A stretch of DNA of 64,000 nucleotides from Saccharothrix algeriensis (lineage in GTDB: Bacteria; Actinomycetota; Actinomycetes; Mycobacteriales; Pseudonocardiaceae), in contig NZ_JAFBCL010000001.1 in NCBI RefSeq assembly GCF_016907655.1, forward strand, positions 5,180,001-5,244,000. The letters run 5' to 3'. The translations under genes were made by a program, and so were the position numbers. Position 1 is the stretch's first letter; each line of letters opens with the position of its first letter. This document shows positions 32,879 through 41,600 of the stretch, one piece after another. Under the pieces are notes generated by a model, which was not told where the DNA came from, searched no databases, and was given only the letters and a program-made list of their open reading frames with translations.

Positions 32879-34753
32879 TCAGGCCACCGGCTCCTCCTCG
32901 GCGAACTGCGTCCGGTACAGCTCCTCGTACCGGCCGCCGGCGGCGAGCAGGTCGTCGTGCGTGCCGCGCTCCACGACCCGGCCGTCCTCCACGACCAGGA
33001 TCAGGTCGGCCGCCCGGACGGTGGACAGCCGGTGGGCGATCACCACGGCCGTGCGGCCGTCCAGCGCCTCGCCCAGCGCCGCCTGGACGGCCGCCTCGGA
33101 CGTGGAGTCCAGGTGCGCCGTGGCCTCGTCCAGGATCACCACCCTGGGCCTGGCCAGCAGCAGGCGGGCGATGGTGAGGCGCTGGCGCTCGCCGCCGGAC
33201 AGCCGGTAGCCGCGCTCGCCGACCACGGTGTCCAGGCCGTCGGGCAGCGACCGGACCAGGTCGTCGAGCCGGGCGCGGCGCAGGACGTCCCACAGCTCGT
33301 CCTCGCCCGCGCCCGGCCGCGCGAACAGCAGGTTGGCCCGGATCGAGTCGTGGAACAGGTGGCCGTCCTGGGTGACCATGCCGAGGGTCTCGCGGATCGC
33401 CTGCGCGGACAGCTCCCGGACGTCCACACCGGACAGCCGCACGGAGCCGCTGTCGACGTCGTAGAGGCGGGGCAGCAGCGAGGCGATCGTGGACTTGCCC
33501 GCGCCCGACGACCCGACCAGCGCGACGACCTGGCCCGGCTCGGCGCGGAACGACACGTCGTGCAGGACCTCCACCCCGCCGCGGCTGTCCAGCACGGCGA
33601 CCTCCTCCAGCGACGCCAGGGAGACCTTGTCGGCGGCCGGGTAGGCGAAGCGGACCCGGTCGAACTCCACCGACACCGGACCGCCCGGGACGGTGGTGGC
33701 GCCGGGCTTCTCGGTGATCAGCGGTTCGAGGTCGAGCACCTCGAACACCCGCTCGAAGCTGACCAGCGCGCTCATCACCTCGACCCGCGCGCCGGCCAGC
33801 GCCGTGAGCGGGGCGTAGAGCCGGGTGAGCAGCAGGGCCAGCGCGACCACCGAGCCCGCGTCGAGCTGCCCGCGCAGCGCGTAGAACCCGCCCAGCCCGT
33901 ACACCAGCGCCAGCGCGAGCGCGGACACCAGCGTCAGCGCGGTGAGGAACACCGTCTGCACCATCGCCGAGCGCACCCCGATGTCGCGGACCCGGCGGGC
34001 GCGCAGCGCGAACTCCGCCGACTCGTGCGCCGGGCGCCCGAACAGCTTGACCAGCGTGGCGCCGGGCGCGGAGAACCGCTCGGTCATCTGCGTGCTCATC
34101 GTGGCGTTGTGGTTGGCCGCCTCCCGCTCCAACCGCGCCAGCCGCGAGCCCATGCGGCGGGCCGGCAGGACGAACACCGGCAGCAGCACCAGGGCCAGCA
34201 GCGTGATCTGCCACGACAGCCCGATCATCACCACCAGCGTGAGGACCAGCGTCACGACGTTGCCGGCGACGCTGGACAGCGTGTCGCTGAACGCGCGCTG
34301 CGCGCCGATCACGTCGTTGTTGAGCCGGCTGACCAGCGCCCCGGTGCGGGTCCGGGTGAAGAACGCGACCGGCATCCGCTGCACGTGGTCGAACACGGTG
34401 GTGCGCAGGTCGAGGATGAGGTCCTCCCCGAGGCTCGCGGACAGCCACCGCCCCACCAGCCCCAGCGCCGCTTCGAGCACGGCGATGCCCGCGATCAGCC
34501 CCGCCAGCCCCAGCACGACGCCGAGCGCGGCGCCGTTGACGACGGCGTCGACGACGCGCCCCGCGAGGACCGGGGTCGCCACCGCGAGGACGGCCACCGC
34601 GACGCTGATGCCCAGGTACTGCACCAGCTTCCGCTTGCGCGGCCGGGCGAACGCCCAGATGCGCCGCAACGTCGCCTTGGAGAAGGGGCGCTTGTCGTCG
34701 TGCGCGTTGGTCACGTGGTACAGCGACATCCACGCGGTGACTTCCATGTCCAT
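32879..34753 (-). CDS. ABC exporter, fused membrane and ATPase domains
   Basis: 624 residues from ATG 34753 (ATG 34747 is equally possible). Six-helix ABC_membrane domain (about 40-320; helix 1 VQYLGISVAVAVLAVATPVL), then an ATPase domain from about 385. Walker A is GSSGAGKST, the signature is LSGGERQR, Walker B is RVVILDEATAHLDS, and the switch is VIAHRLST. It is a half-transporter working as a homodimer. Its substrate could be lipid, peptide or drug; nothing local decides it. The gene is convergent with the SRPBCC gene. Confidence 0.9.
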   Translation of the reverse strand: MDMEVTAWMSLYHVTNAHDDKRPFSKATLRRIWAFARPRKRKLVQYLGISVAVAVLAVATPVLAGRVVDAVVNGAALGVVLGLAGLIAGIAVLEAALGLVGRWLSASLGEDLILDLRTTVFDHVQRMPVAFFTRTRTGALVSRLNNDVIGAQRAFSDTLSSVAGNVVTLVLTLVVMIGLSWQITLLALVLLPVFVLPARRMGSRLARLEREAANHNATMSTQMTERFSAPGATLVKLFGRPAHESAEFALRARRVRDIGVRSAMVQTVFLTALTLVSALALALVYGLGGFYALRGQLDAGSVVALALLLTRLYAPLTALAGARVEVMSALVSFERVFEVLDLEPLITEKPGATTVPGGPVSVEFDRVRFAYPAADKVSLASLEEVAVLDSRGGVEVLHDVSFRAEPGQVVALVGSSGAGKSTIASLLPRLYDVDSGSVRLSGVDVRELSAQAIRETLGMVTQDGHLFHDSIRANLLFARPGAGEDELWDVLRRARLDDLVRSLPDGLDTVVGERGYRLSGGERQRLTIARLLLARPRVVILDEATAHLDSTSEAAVQAALGEALDGRTAVVIAHRLSTVRAADLILVVEDGRVVERGTHDDLLAAGGRYEELYRTQFAEEEPVA

Positions 34754-35120
34754 GACCGGAAACGTAGGACCTCGATCCTGCTGGAGGTCAAGCGCTTCGT
34801 CCGATCCGAACACCCCCGCGCCGGGCGCTCGTCACGGTGCGCGGACCCGGTGGTCGGTCAGCGCCGCCGTTCGCGCACCCCCGGTGCCGGGCAGAGGCCG
34901 GCCGCGCGGCCGGTGGCGGTGTGCACGAGGGTCCGCCCGCTGCCCACCGGCACGGCGTCCGGGGCGGTTGCCCGCCCCCGGCCGGGCGGCCGCGCCGAGC
35001 CGGGGGCGGACCCCGGGCCGTCGGTCGAGCCCGGACCCGCGCGGGCGCCGGGCGGCGCCGGGAATGGATCAGCGCCCGATCGGCGTTGAACGGGTGGAGG
35101 ACTACCTGAGGAGGCACGAG
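34754..35120. other. Gene-free stretch
   Basis: 367 bp between the divergent ABC exporter and PAC2 genes, so it should hold both promoters. I see only short frames. One minus-strand frame ending at 34858 has coding-like third positions over about 40 codons but no recognisable start or product. No repeat or clear promoter hexamer pair is visible. Confidence 0.4.
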
Positions 35121-36020
35121 GTGGCGCAGGACCCGGAGGAGCTGTTCGAGGTCGACTCCGACGTCCCGGACCTGACCGGAGCGGTGCTCCTGCACCACTT
35201 CGACGGCTTCATGGACGCCGGCGCGGCGGGTTCCGCGCTGGTCGACCACCTGCTCGCGGTGCACGAGCACCGGGTGGTGGCCCGGTTCGACGTGGACGAC
35301 CTGATCGACTACCGCGCCCGGCGGCCCGCCATGACCTACGCCACCGATCGGTGGGAGGACTACGCCGCCCCCGAGCTGGTGGTGCGGCTGCTGCACGACT
35401 CGGCCGGCGCGCCGTTCCTGCTGCTGACCGGCCCCGAGCCGGACCGCCGCTGGGAGGCGGTGGTGGCGGCCGTGCGCTCGCTGGTCGACCGCTGGGGCGT
35501 GCGGCTGGCGGTGAGCTTCCACGGCATCCCGATGGGCGTGCCGCACACCCGGAAGCTGTCGGTGATCTCGCACGCCACGCGGCCGGACCTGGTCACCGGG
35601 TCGTCGCCGTTCAACCGGGTGCAGGTGCCGGGCAACCTGTCGGCGCTGCTGGAGCTGCGGCTGGGCCAGTCGGGCCACGACGCGATGGGCTTCGCCGCCT
35701 ACGTGCCGCACTACCTGGCGCAGGGCACGTACCCGGCGGCGGCCGTGGGCCTGCTGGAGTCGCTGACCGGGGCGACCGGGCTGGTGGTGCCCTCCGCCGC
35801 CCTGCAGGAGGCCGCGCGCCGCACCGACGCCGAGATCGCCCGCCAGGTGGCGGAGTCCGAGGAGGTGGCGCAGGTCGTGCAGGCGCTGGAGCGGCAGTAC
35901 GACGCGTTCTCCGAGGCTTCGGAGAACCTGCTGGTCGGCGAGGACGAGTCGCTGCCCAGCGCGGACGAGCTGGGCGCGGAGTTCGAGCGCTTCCTCGCCG
36001 AGCGCCAGGGCGACCGCTGA
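35121..36020 (+). CDS. PAC2 family protein
   Basis: 299 residues from GTG 35121, chosen because GAGGAGG lies 5 nt upstream. In-frame ATG 35064 and GTG 35094 would add up to 19 residues but lack such a site. The PAC2 pattern is clear: AVLLHHFDGFMDAGAAGSAL, VARFDVDDLIDYRARRP, FLLLTGPEPDRRW, and HGIPMGVPHTRKLSVISHAT. Homologues are proteasome-assembly-chaperone-like proteins of unknown role in actinobacteria, which also have 20S proteasomes. The C-terminus is acidic and helical. A very strong hairpin follows immediately. Confidence 0.82.
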   Translation: MAQDPEELFEVDSDVPDLTGAVLLHHFDGFMDAGAAGSALVDHLLAVHEHRVVARFDVDDLIDYRARRPAMTYATDRWEDYAAPELVVRLLHDSAGAPFLLLTGPEPDRRWEAVVAAVRSLVDRWGVRLAVSFHGIPMGVPHTRKLSVISHATRPDLVTGSSPFNRVQVPGNLSALLELRLGQSGHDAMGFAAYVPHYLAQGTYPAAAVGLLESLTGATGLVVPSAALQEAARRTDAEIARQVAESEEVAQVVQALERQYDAFSEASENLLVGEDESLPSADELGAEFERFLAERQGDR

Positions 36021-36075
36021 CCGGACGCGGGAGGGCCGGCTCGCGCGGCGCGTGAGCCGGCCCTCCCGCGTCCGG
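36021..36075. terminator. Perfect 22-bp hairpin between convergent genes
   Basis: Arms at 36021-36042 and 36054-36075 are perfectly complementary over 22 bp (CCGGACGCGGGAGGGCCGGC plus TC on the left), with an 11-nt loop. It starts directly after the PAC2 stop and lies between convergent genes. No U-tract follows on either side. Confidence 0.7.
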
Positions 36076-36080
36076 GCCGC

Positions 36081-36138
36081 GGTCGGCCGTGCCGGTCGTC
36101 GGTCGGCGGTGCCGGGTCGGCGGTGCCGGTCGGCGGTC
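36081..36138. repeat. Short GTCGGCGGTGCCGG repeat
   Basis: About four imperfect copies of a 13-20 bp unit around GTCGGCGGTGCCGG. They fill the gap between the PAC2 terminator and the stop codon of the luciferase-like gene at 36137. Confidence 0.5.
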
Positions 36139-37114
36139 AGCCGCACAGGTCGGCCAGGCGCCGGTAGGACGCCAGCAGGTCCGCGCGGTCGTAGGTGCTG
36201 GTGGTCACCAGCACCTCGTCGGCCCCGGTCCGCCGCACCAGCCCGCCCAGCGCCTCGGCCACCTCCGGGGGCGTGCCGAACACCTGGCCCCGCAACGACT
36301 CCTCGAAGTACCCGCGCTCCCGGGGCGTCATCGCCAGGGCGAGGACCTCCTCCGGCGGTCGCAGCGGCGGGAACTCGCCGCGCGTGCGGGAGTGCGCCAT
36401 GGACCACGCCTCGGGCGCCAGCAGCCGCCGGGCGTCCTCGGTCGTGTCGGCCACCGCGACGGCCGTCGACACCACGATGTAGGGCTCGTCGGCCCACGCG
36501 GAGGGCCGGAACCGCTCTCGGTACCCGTCGACGGCCCGCGCCAGCGCCTCCTCGCCCCGGACCGCCGCGATGACCAGCGGCAGCCCGTGCGCCGCCGCGA
36601 CCTGCGCCCCCGCGCCCGTGGCCAGCACGAACGCCGGCACCCGCAGCCCGCGCGCCGGGTAGCCGGACACGGCGGCGTCGCCGGTGAAGTAGGACAGCAG
36701 CTCGGCCAGCCGCGCGCCGAACTCGTCCGCGTCCCGCCGGTCGCGCCCCAGCGCCCGGCGCACCGGCCCGGTGAAGCCGACCGAGCGCCCCAGCCCCATG
36801 TCGACCCGGCCGGGGAACAGCGACTCCAGCACTCCGAACTGCTCGGCCACGACCAGCGGCTGGTGGTTGGGCAGCATCACCCCGCCCGTGCCGACCCGGA
36901 TGCGCGACGTGGCCGCGGCGACCGCCGCCGCCAGCACCGTGGGGGCGGACCCGGCCACGCCGGGCACGCCGTGGTGCTCCGACACCCAGAACCGGTGGTA
37001 GCCCGCCGCCTCCACCTGCCGGGCGAACTCCACCGTGTCCCGCAGGGCTTCGGCGTGCGAACCACCCGAGCGCGTGCGCGACCGGTCCAGGACGGAGAGC
37101 CTCACACCGCGCAC
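36137..37114 (-). CDS. LLM-class flavin-dependent oxidoreductase (MsnO8-like)
   Basis: 325 residues, luciferase-like TIM barrel. Motifs are LSVLDRSRTRSGGSHAEALR, GYHRFWVSEHHGVPGVAGSA (the SEHH stretch of this subgroup), RVGTGGVMLPNHQPLVVAEQ, and GRVDMGLGRSVGF. The C-terminal EVLVTTSTYDRADLLASYRR is the family's closing strand. It uses reduced flavin (FMN or F420 type) to oxidise an unknown substrate. It is intact, in contrast to the clipped relative at 21049. Confidence 0.86.
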   Translation of the reverse strand: MRGVRLSVLDRSRTRSGGSHAEALRDTVEFARQVEAAGYHRFWVSEHHGVPGVAGSAPTVLAAAVAAATSRIRVGTGGVMLPNHQPLVVAEQFGVLESLFPGRVDMGLGRSVGFTGPVRRALGRDRRDADEFGARLAELLSYFTGDAAVSGYPARGLRVPAFVLATGAGAQVAAAHGLPLVIAAVRGEEALARAVDGYRERFRPSAWADEPYIVVSTAVAVADTTEDARRLLAPEAWSMAHSRTRGEFPPLRPPEEVLALAMTPRERGYFEESLRGQVFGTPPEVAEALGGLVRRTGADEVLVTTSTYDRADLLASYRRLADLCG

Positions 37115-37261
37115 AACACCACCCGGGGCACCGGGATTCCGCCCTCACCCCCGACCGGGGTCACACCCGGTCCGGTGGTCGGGTTACCGGACGGTCCGGG
37201 GCGCTCTACTGTCGGGTGGGCCGGGACACCCACCGGCACGCGACAAGGAGGTCGACACCCG

Positions 37262-39307
37262 ATGGCCATGCTGCGCAGCTACGTGTCCGGTCGCTGGCAC
37301 ACCTCGTCCGCCGAGGGCGCGCCGCTGCACGACGCGGTGACCGGTGAGGAGATCGCCCGCATCTCGTCGGCGGGCGTCGACATGGCCGCGGCGCTGGACC
37401 ACGGCCGCCGGGTCGGCGGGCCGGCGTTGCGGGAGCTGACCTTCCACCAGCGGGCGGCGCTGCTCAAGGCGCTGGCGTCCCACCTGCGCGAGCACCGCGA
37501 CGAGCTGTACGCGCTGTCGGCGCGGTCCGGGGCGACCAGGACCGACGCGCTGGTCGACGTGGACGGCGGGATCGGCGTGCTGTTCGGGTACGCGAGCAAG
37601 GCCAAGCGCGAGCTGCCCAACGACACCGTCTACGTCGACGGCGCGGTCGAGCGGCTGAGCCGGGGCGGCACGTTCGTCGGGCAGCACATCGGCACCCCCC
37701 TGCGCGGCGTGGCGGTGCAGATCAACGCCTTCAACTTCCCCGTGTGGGGACCGCTGGAGAAGTTCGCGCCCGCGTTCATCGCCGGCGTGCCGTCGCTGGT
37801 CAAGCCCGCCTCCCAGACCGCCTACCTGACCGAGAAGCTGGTCGAGCTGGCGCTGGCCTCGGGCCTGCTGCCCGAGGGCGCGCTGCAGCTGGTCTCGGGC
37901 GGCGCCGGCGACCTGCTCGACCACCTCACCCCGCAGGACCTCGTCGGGTTCACCGGGTCGGCGGCCACGGCCCGGCTGCTGCGGACGCACCCGGCCGTCG
38001 TGCGGTCCTCGGTGCGGTTCAACGCCGAGGCCGACTCGCTGAACTGCTCGGTCCTGGGCCCCGACGCGGTGGCGGGCACCCCCGAGTTCGACCTGTTCGT
38101 CAAGCAGCTGGTCGGCGAGATGACCGCCAAGGCCGGCCAGAAGTGCACGGCCATCCGGCGCGCGCTGGTGCCCGCCCCGCTGCTGGACGCCGTCGCCGAG
38201 GCCGCCCGCGAGCGGCTGGCGAAGGTCGTCGTCGGCAACCCGGCCAACGAGTCGGTGCGGATGGGCGCGCTGGCCGGGCTGGAGCAGCGCGAGGAGGTCC
38301 GGCGCTCGCTGAAGGCGCTGCTGGCGGTCGGCGACCCGGTCTACGGCTCGCCGGACTCGGTCGAGGTGGTGGACGCGGACGCCGAGCGCGGCGCGTTCCT
38401 GTCGCCGGTGCTGCTCAAGGCCGACCCCGACCGGCCGCAGCCGCACGAGGTGGAGGCGTTCGGCCCGGTGTCCACCCTGCTGCCCTACGACGGGGCGGCG
38501 CACGCGGTGGAGCTGGCGGCGCGCGGCGCGGGCAGCCTGGTCGGCTCGGTGGTCAGCCACGACGCCGACTTCGTGCGCGAGGTGGTGCTCGGCGTGGCGC
38601 CCTGGCACGGGCGGCTGCTGGTGCTCGACCGGGACGACGCCGGGGAGTCCACCGGGCACGGCTCGCCGCTGCCCGCGCTGGTGCACGGCGGCCCGGGGCG
38701 GGCCGGCGGCGGGGAGGAGCTGGGCGGCATCCGCGGCGTGCTGCACCACCTCCAGCGCACCGCCGTGCAGGGCAGCCCCCGGGTGCTCGGCGCGGTCACC
38801 GGGCGGTGGGTGGCGGGCGGCGACCGCACCGAGTCCGACGTGCACCCGTTCCGCAAGTCGCTGGCCGAGCTGCGGGTCGGGGACGCGGTGGTGGCCGGCC
38901 CGCGCCGCGTGACGCTGGAGGACGTCGAGCACTTCGCCGACTTCACCGGCGACACCTTCTACGCCCACACCGACGAGGAGGCGGCGGCGGCGAACCCGTT
39001 CTTCGGCGGGCGGGTCGCGCACGGCTACCTCGTGGTGTCGTTCGCGGCCGGGCTGTTCGTCTCGCCCGAGCCGGGGCCGGTGCTGGCGAACTACGGCCTG
39101 GAGAACCTGCGGTTCCTGACGCCGACCTTCCCGGGCGACGAGCTGACGGTCACGCTGACCGCCAAGCAGATCACGCCGCGGGAGGACCAGGACTACGGCG
39201 AGGTGCGCTGGGACGCCGACGTGGTCAACCAGAAGGGCGAGTCGGTGGCCCGGTACGACGTGCTCACGCTGGTGGCCAAGACGCGGCCCGCCGGGACGCG
39301 GTCCTAG
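37262..39307 (+). CDS. paaZ: PaaZ-type bifunctional oxepin-CoA hydrolase / semialdehyde dehydrogenase
   Basis: 681 residues, the same length as the characterised bifunctional PaaZ. The N-terminal aldehyde dehydrogenase domain (about 1-515) has NAFNFPVWGPLEKFAPA, the FTGSAATARLL cofactor loop, the Glu region FNAEADSLNCSVLG and the catalytic Cys in AGQKCTAIRR. The C-terminal MaoC-like hydratase domain (about 540-681) has FADFTGDTFYAHTDEEAA with the Asp/His pair and GGRVAHGYLVVSF. It opens the oxepin-CoA ring of phenylacetate degradation and oxidises the aldehyde. AAGGAGG precedes the ATG. No other paa gene is in the window, so it may serve another ring-cleavage route or the rest of the pathway lies elsewhere. 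Confidence 0.88.
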   Translation: MAMLRSYVSGRWHTSSAEGAPLHDAVTGEEIARISSAGVDMAAALDHGRRVGGPALRELTFHQRAALLKALASHLREHRDELYALSARSGATRTDALVDVDGGIGVLFGYASKAKRELPNDTVYVDGAVERLSRGGTFVGQHIGTPLRGVAVQINAFNFPVWGPLEKFAPAFIAGVPSLVKPASQTAYLTEKLVELALASGLLPEGALQLVSGGAGDLLDHLTPQDLVGFTGSAATARLLRTHPAVVRSSVRFNAEADSLNCSVLGPDAVAGTPEFDLFVKQLVGEMTAKAGQKCTAIRRALVPAPLLDAVAEAARERLAKVVVGNPANESVRMGALAGLEQREEVRRSLKALLAVGDPVYGSPDSVEVVDADAERGAFLSPVLLKADPDRPQPHEVEAFGPVSTLLPYDGAAHAVELAARGAGSLVGSVVSHDADFVREVVLGVAPWHGRLLVLDRDDAGESTGHGSPLPALVHGGPGRAGGGEELGGIRGVLHHLQRTAVQGSPRVLGAVTGRWVAGGDRTESDVHPFRKSLAELRVGDAVVAGPRRVTLEDVEHFADFTGDTFYAHTDEEAAAANPFFGGRVAHGYLVVSFAAGLFVSPEPGPVLANYGLENLRFLTPTFPGDELTVTLTAKQITPREDQDYGEVRWDADVVNQKGESVARYDVLTLVAKTRPAGTRS

Positions 39308-39314
39308 GGGCGCC

Positions 39315-39965
39315 TCAGGCCGGGTCGGGCGCCGTGCGGCGGTCGACCTGGCGGCGCAGGACGTCGGTCAGGTGCGGCCCCGCCTCGGCCAGGCGGGGCA
39401 GCAGCTCCGGCTCCGTCATCAGGGCCCGGAACGCCAGCCGGACCGTCACGCCGTGGTCGGGGCGCTCCACCAGCTCGGCCGGGTCGCCGGCGGCGACGGC
39501 GCCCGCCTCCACGACGCGGAAGTAGGCGCCGCAGGCGCCCTCGCGGGTGAAGGTCCTGATCCAGCCCGGCTCGGCCATGACGGCGGCGAACGTGCGGCAC
39601 GGGATGCGCGGGTTGGTCACCTGGATCACCGCGGTGCCCATGCGCCACTTCTCGCCCAGCACGGCGTCGGTCAGGTCCACCCCGACCGTCGTGAGGTTCT
39701 CGCCGAACAGGCCCGCCGGGATCTCCCGGCCCAGCCGCGCCGCCCAGCCGTCCAGGTCCTCCCGCGCGTAGGCGTAGACGGCCTGGTCGCTCCCGCCGTG
39801 GACGCGGGTGTCGGAGATGTGGTCGCCGGCCAGGCCGCTGCCCGCGGTCACCGGAGCGATCTCGACGGGCCCGGCCACGGGGCGCTTGATCCCGCCGGTG
39901 TGGCCCAGGACCGACTGGTCGATGGCGGTGCGGCTGCCGAGGTTCACCGAGAGCACGTGGGGCAT
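39315..39965 (-). CDS. MOSC-domain protein
   Basis: 216 residues from ATG 39965, chosen because PHVLSVNLG is the usual family beginning; the ribosome site is weak. The MOSC core includes GLAGDHISDTRVHGGSDQAV and the conserved cysteine in NPRIPCRTFA. The family binds a sulfurated molybdenum cofactor or carries sulfur, as in YiiM-type proteins that reduce N-hydroxylated substrates such as 6-hydroxylaminopurine. It converges on paaZ with 7 bp between stops. Confidence 0.85.
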   Translation of the reverse strand: MPHVLSVNLGSRTAIDQSVLGHTGGIKRPVAGPVEIAPVTAGSGLAGDHISDTRVHGGSDQAVYAYAREDLDGWAARLGREIPAGLFGENLTTVGVDLTDAVLGEKWRMGTAVIQVTNPRIPCRTFAAVMAEPGWIRTFTREGACGAYFRVVEAGAVAAGDPAELVERPDHGVTVRLAFRALMTEPELLPRLAEAGPHLTDVLRRQVDRRTAPDPA

Positions 39966-40063
39966 GGGCCGAACGGTAGCCGAGGTAGTGTGCCGATTCC
40001 CGTCCCGCACCCCGCGCCGGTGCGCCAGGATGGGCGTCGATCACCGCTTCCGGGGGGAAAGTC

Positions 40064-40786
40064 ATGCGCAGGTCCGTGGTCCCGTTGCTGCTGTGCGCCG
40101 GAGTGCTGGCGGGGTGCGCGGAGCGGACACCGGTGCCCGAGGCGACGCTGGAGCCGGTGGCCCGGGACGCGCGGACGCTGGTCGCCGCGCTGGTGGCGCG
40201 GTCGGCCGAGCAGCACTCGGTGCGGTTCGACGCCGAGACCACCCTGTCCGGCCGGCGGGTCCGCGTCGGCGGCGACCTGCTGCGGACCCGCGGCGGCCGG
40301 CTGGTGGCCCTGCGGGAGGACTCGGTGGACGTGGTGGTGCTGCCCGACGCGGGCTTCGCCCGCACCGGCGGCGGCTCCTGGACGCGGCTGGACCGCGCCG
40401 ACCCCGCCCCGGTGAAGTCCGGCGTCCCGGTCGAGGGCCTGCCCGACGAGGTCGACCCCCGGTCGGTGGTGGACCCGCTGCGCGGCTCGCTGATCGTGGA
40501 GACCGGCGACGAGTCGCTGGACGGCGTGCCGACCCGCCGGTACACGATGCTGGTGGACCTGCGGCACCAGGCCGAGCGGACCACCGACATCGCGCACCGG
40601 GGCCGGCTGCTGGCCGCCTACGAGTCCGGGTTCACCGGCACCGCCGTGGTGTGGGTGGGGCCGGGCAACCTGCCGGTCCGGGTGGAGCAGACGCTGAAGA
40701 CGTTGGAGGAGAACGTCTTCCAGCGCACCGTGCACCGGTTCGCGGACTGGAACGCGGACATCCGGATCGCCGCGCCCCTGCCCTAG
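40064..40786 (+). CDS. Secreted lipoprotein, LprG/LolA-like layout
   Basis: 240 residues. The lipobox LAGC (Cys at about residue 18) gives membrane anchoring outside the cell. The rest is a mainly beta domain with alternating hydrophobic strands (VRFDAETTLSGRRVRVGGDL; TRRYTMLVDLRHQAE; FTGTAVVWVGPGNLPVRVEQ; NVFQRTVHRFADWN). This resembles the LppX/LprG lipid-binding barrel of mycobacteria and relatives. The resemblance is structural inference, and the ligand is unknown. GGGGGGAAAGTC precedes the ATG. It converges on the cyclophilin gene with 4 bp between the stops. Confidence 0.7.
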   Translation: MRRSVVPLLLCAGVLAGCAERTPVPEATLEPVARDARTLVAALVARSAEQHSVRFDAETTLSGRRVRVGGDLLRTRGGRLVALREDSVDVVVLPDAGFARTGGGSWTRLDRADPAPVKSGVPVEGLPDEVDPRSVVDPLRGSLIVETGDESLDGVPTRRYTMLVDLRHQAERTTDIAHRGRLLAAYESGFTGTAVVWVGPGNLPVRVEQTLKTLEENVFQRTVHRFADWNADIRIAAPLP

Positions 40787-40790
40787 CGGG

Positions 40791-41573
40791 TCAGCGGCCC
40801 CGCTTGGCGCGGCTGATGTCCACCGGCTCGGCGGGCCGGCCGTCCACCGGCGCCGGGTCGTCCGGGGTGGGCGCGATGCCGGTGGCCGCGATGGCGTCCA
40901 GGGTCTTCAGGCCCGCCGGCCGGATGCTGCCGAACACGGTGTAGTCGGGGCGCAGGACGGAGTCCGAGGTGACCAGGAAGAACTGGCTGCCGTTGGTGTC
41001 GGGGCCGGCGTTGGCCATCGCCAGGGTGCCGCGCGGGTAGATCCGCCGCGTGCCGGTGGGGTCGTTGGGCGCGGGCGCGAGGTCGGTGGGCAGCTCGTCC
41101 TTGAACCGGTAGCCCGGCCCGCGCTCGCCGGTGCCCGTCGGGTCGCCGCACTGGAGCACCTTGAGCGTGGGGTAGGCGGTGAGGCGGTGGCAGGTGGTGT
41201 CGTCGTAGAACCGCTTCGCCACCAGGTGCAGGAAGCTCTGGACGGTGCAGGGCGCCTTCGCCCGGTCCAGCACCAGCGGGATCGGCCCCCGGTCGGTCTT
41301 GAGCAGGACCTCGACCCGGCCCCTGGCCGGGGTGCGCCGCGGGTCCGGCGGCAGCTTCACCGGCCGGGCCGCGGGGTCGTCGGGGGTCTTGGTGTAGGCG
41401 CACGGGCCCCTGGTGACGTCCCCGCCGCCGGCGGCGGTCGGGCCGCCCGCTCCGGGCCCGTCCGGGCCGCGCGTCACGTCCGGGTCGTGCGCCGCCGCGT
41501 CACCCGACGCCTGTGCGACGCCGCCGCCCATCACCAGGGCCAGCACCACTGCCAGGAGGATTCTCACGCCCAC
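40791..41573 (-). CDS. Secreted cyclophilin-type peptidyl-prolyl isomerase
   Basis: 260 residues. A signal peptide (about 1-24, ending AQASG) is followed by a Gly/Pro/Asp-rich linker, then a cyclophilin domain from about residue 85 (VEVLLKTDRGPIPLVLDR). It has FYDDTTCHRLT and the core ANAGPDTNGSQFFLVTSDS. It catalyses cis-trans proline isomerisation in exported proteins. Four cysteines in the exported part could form disulfides (CAYTKT, PCTVQS, TCHRL, LQCGDP). Two DVTRGP(D/C) repeats flank the linker. Confidence 0.88.
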   Translation of the reverse strand: MGVRILLAVVLALVMGGGVAQASGDAAAHDPDVTRGPDGPGAGGPTAAGGGDVTRGPCAYTKTPDDPAARPVKLPPDPRRTPARGRVEVLLKTDRGPIPLVLDRAKAPCTVQSFLHLVAKRFYDDTTCHRLTAYPTLKVLQCGDPTGTGERGPGYRFKDELPTDLAPAPNDPTGTRRIYPRGTLAMANAGPDTNGSQFFLVTSDSVLRPDYTVFGSIRPAGLKTLDAIAATGIAPTPDDPAPVDGRPAEPVDISRAKRGR

Positions 41574-41600
41574 AGTCCTAGCGAACGGCCGCTGCCGCTG

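Noticed and set aside
34837..35109. Plus-strand frame of 90 codons before the PAC2 gene
   Set aside because: Third positions are mixed, there is no motif, and it overlaps the likely promoter region and PAC2 start candidates.
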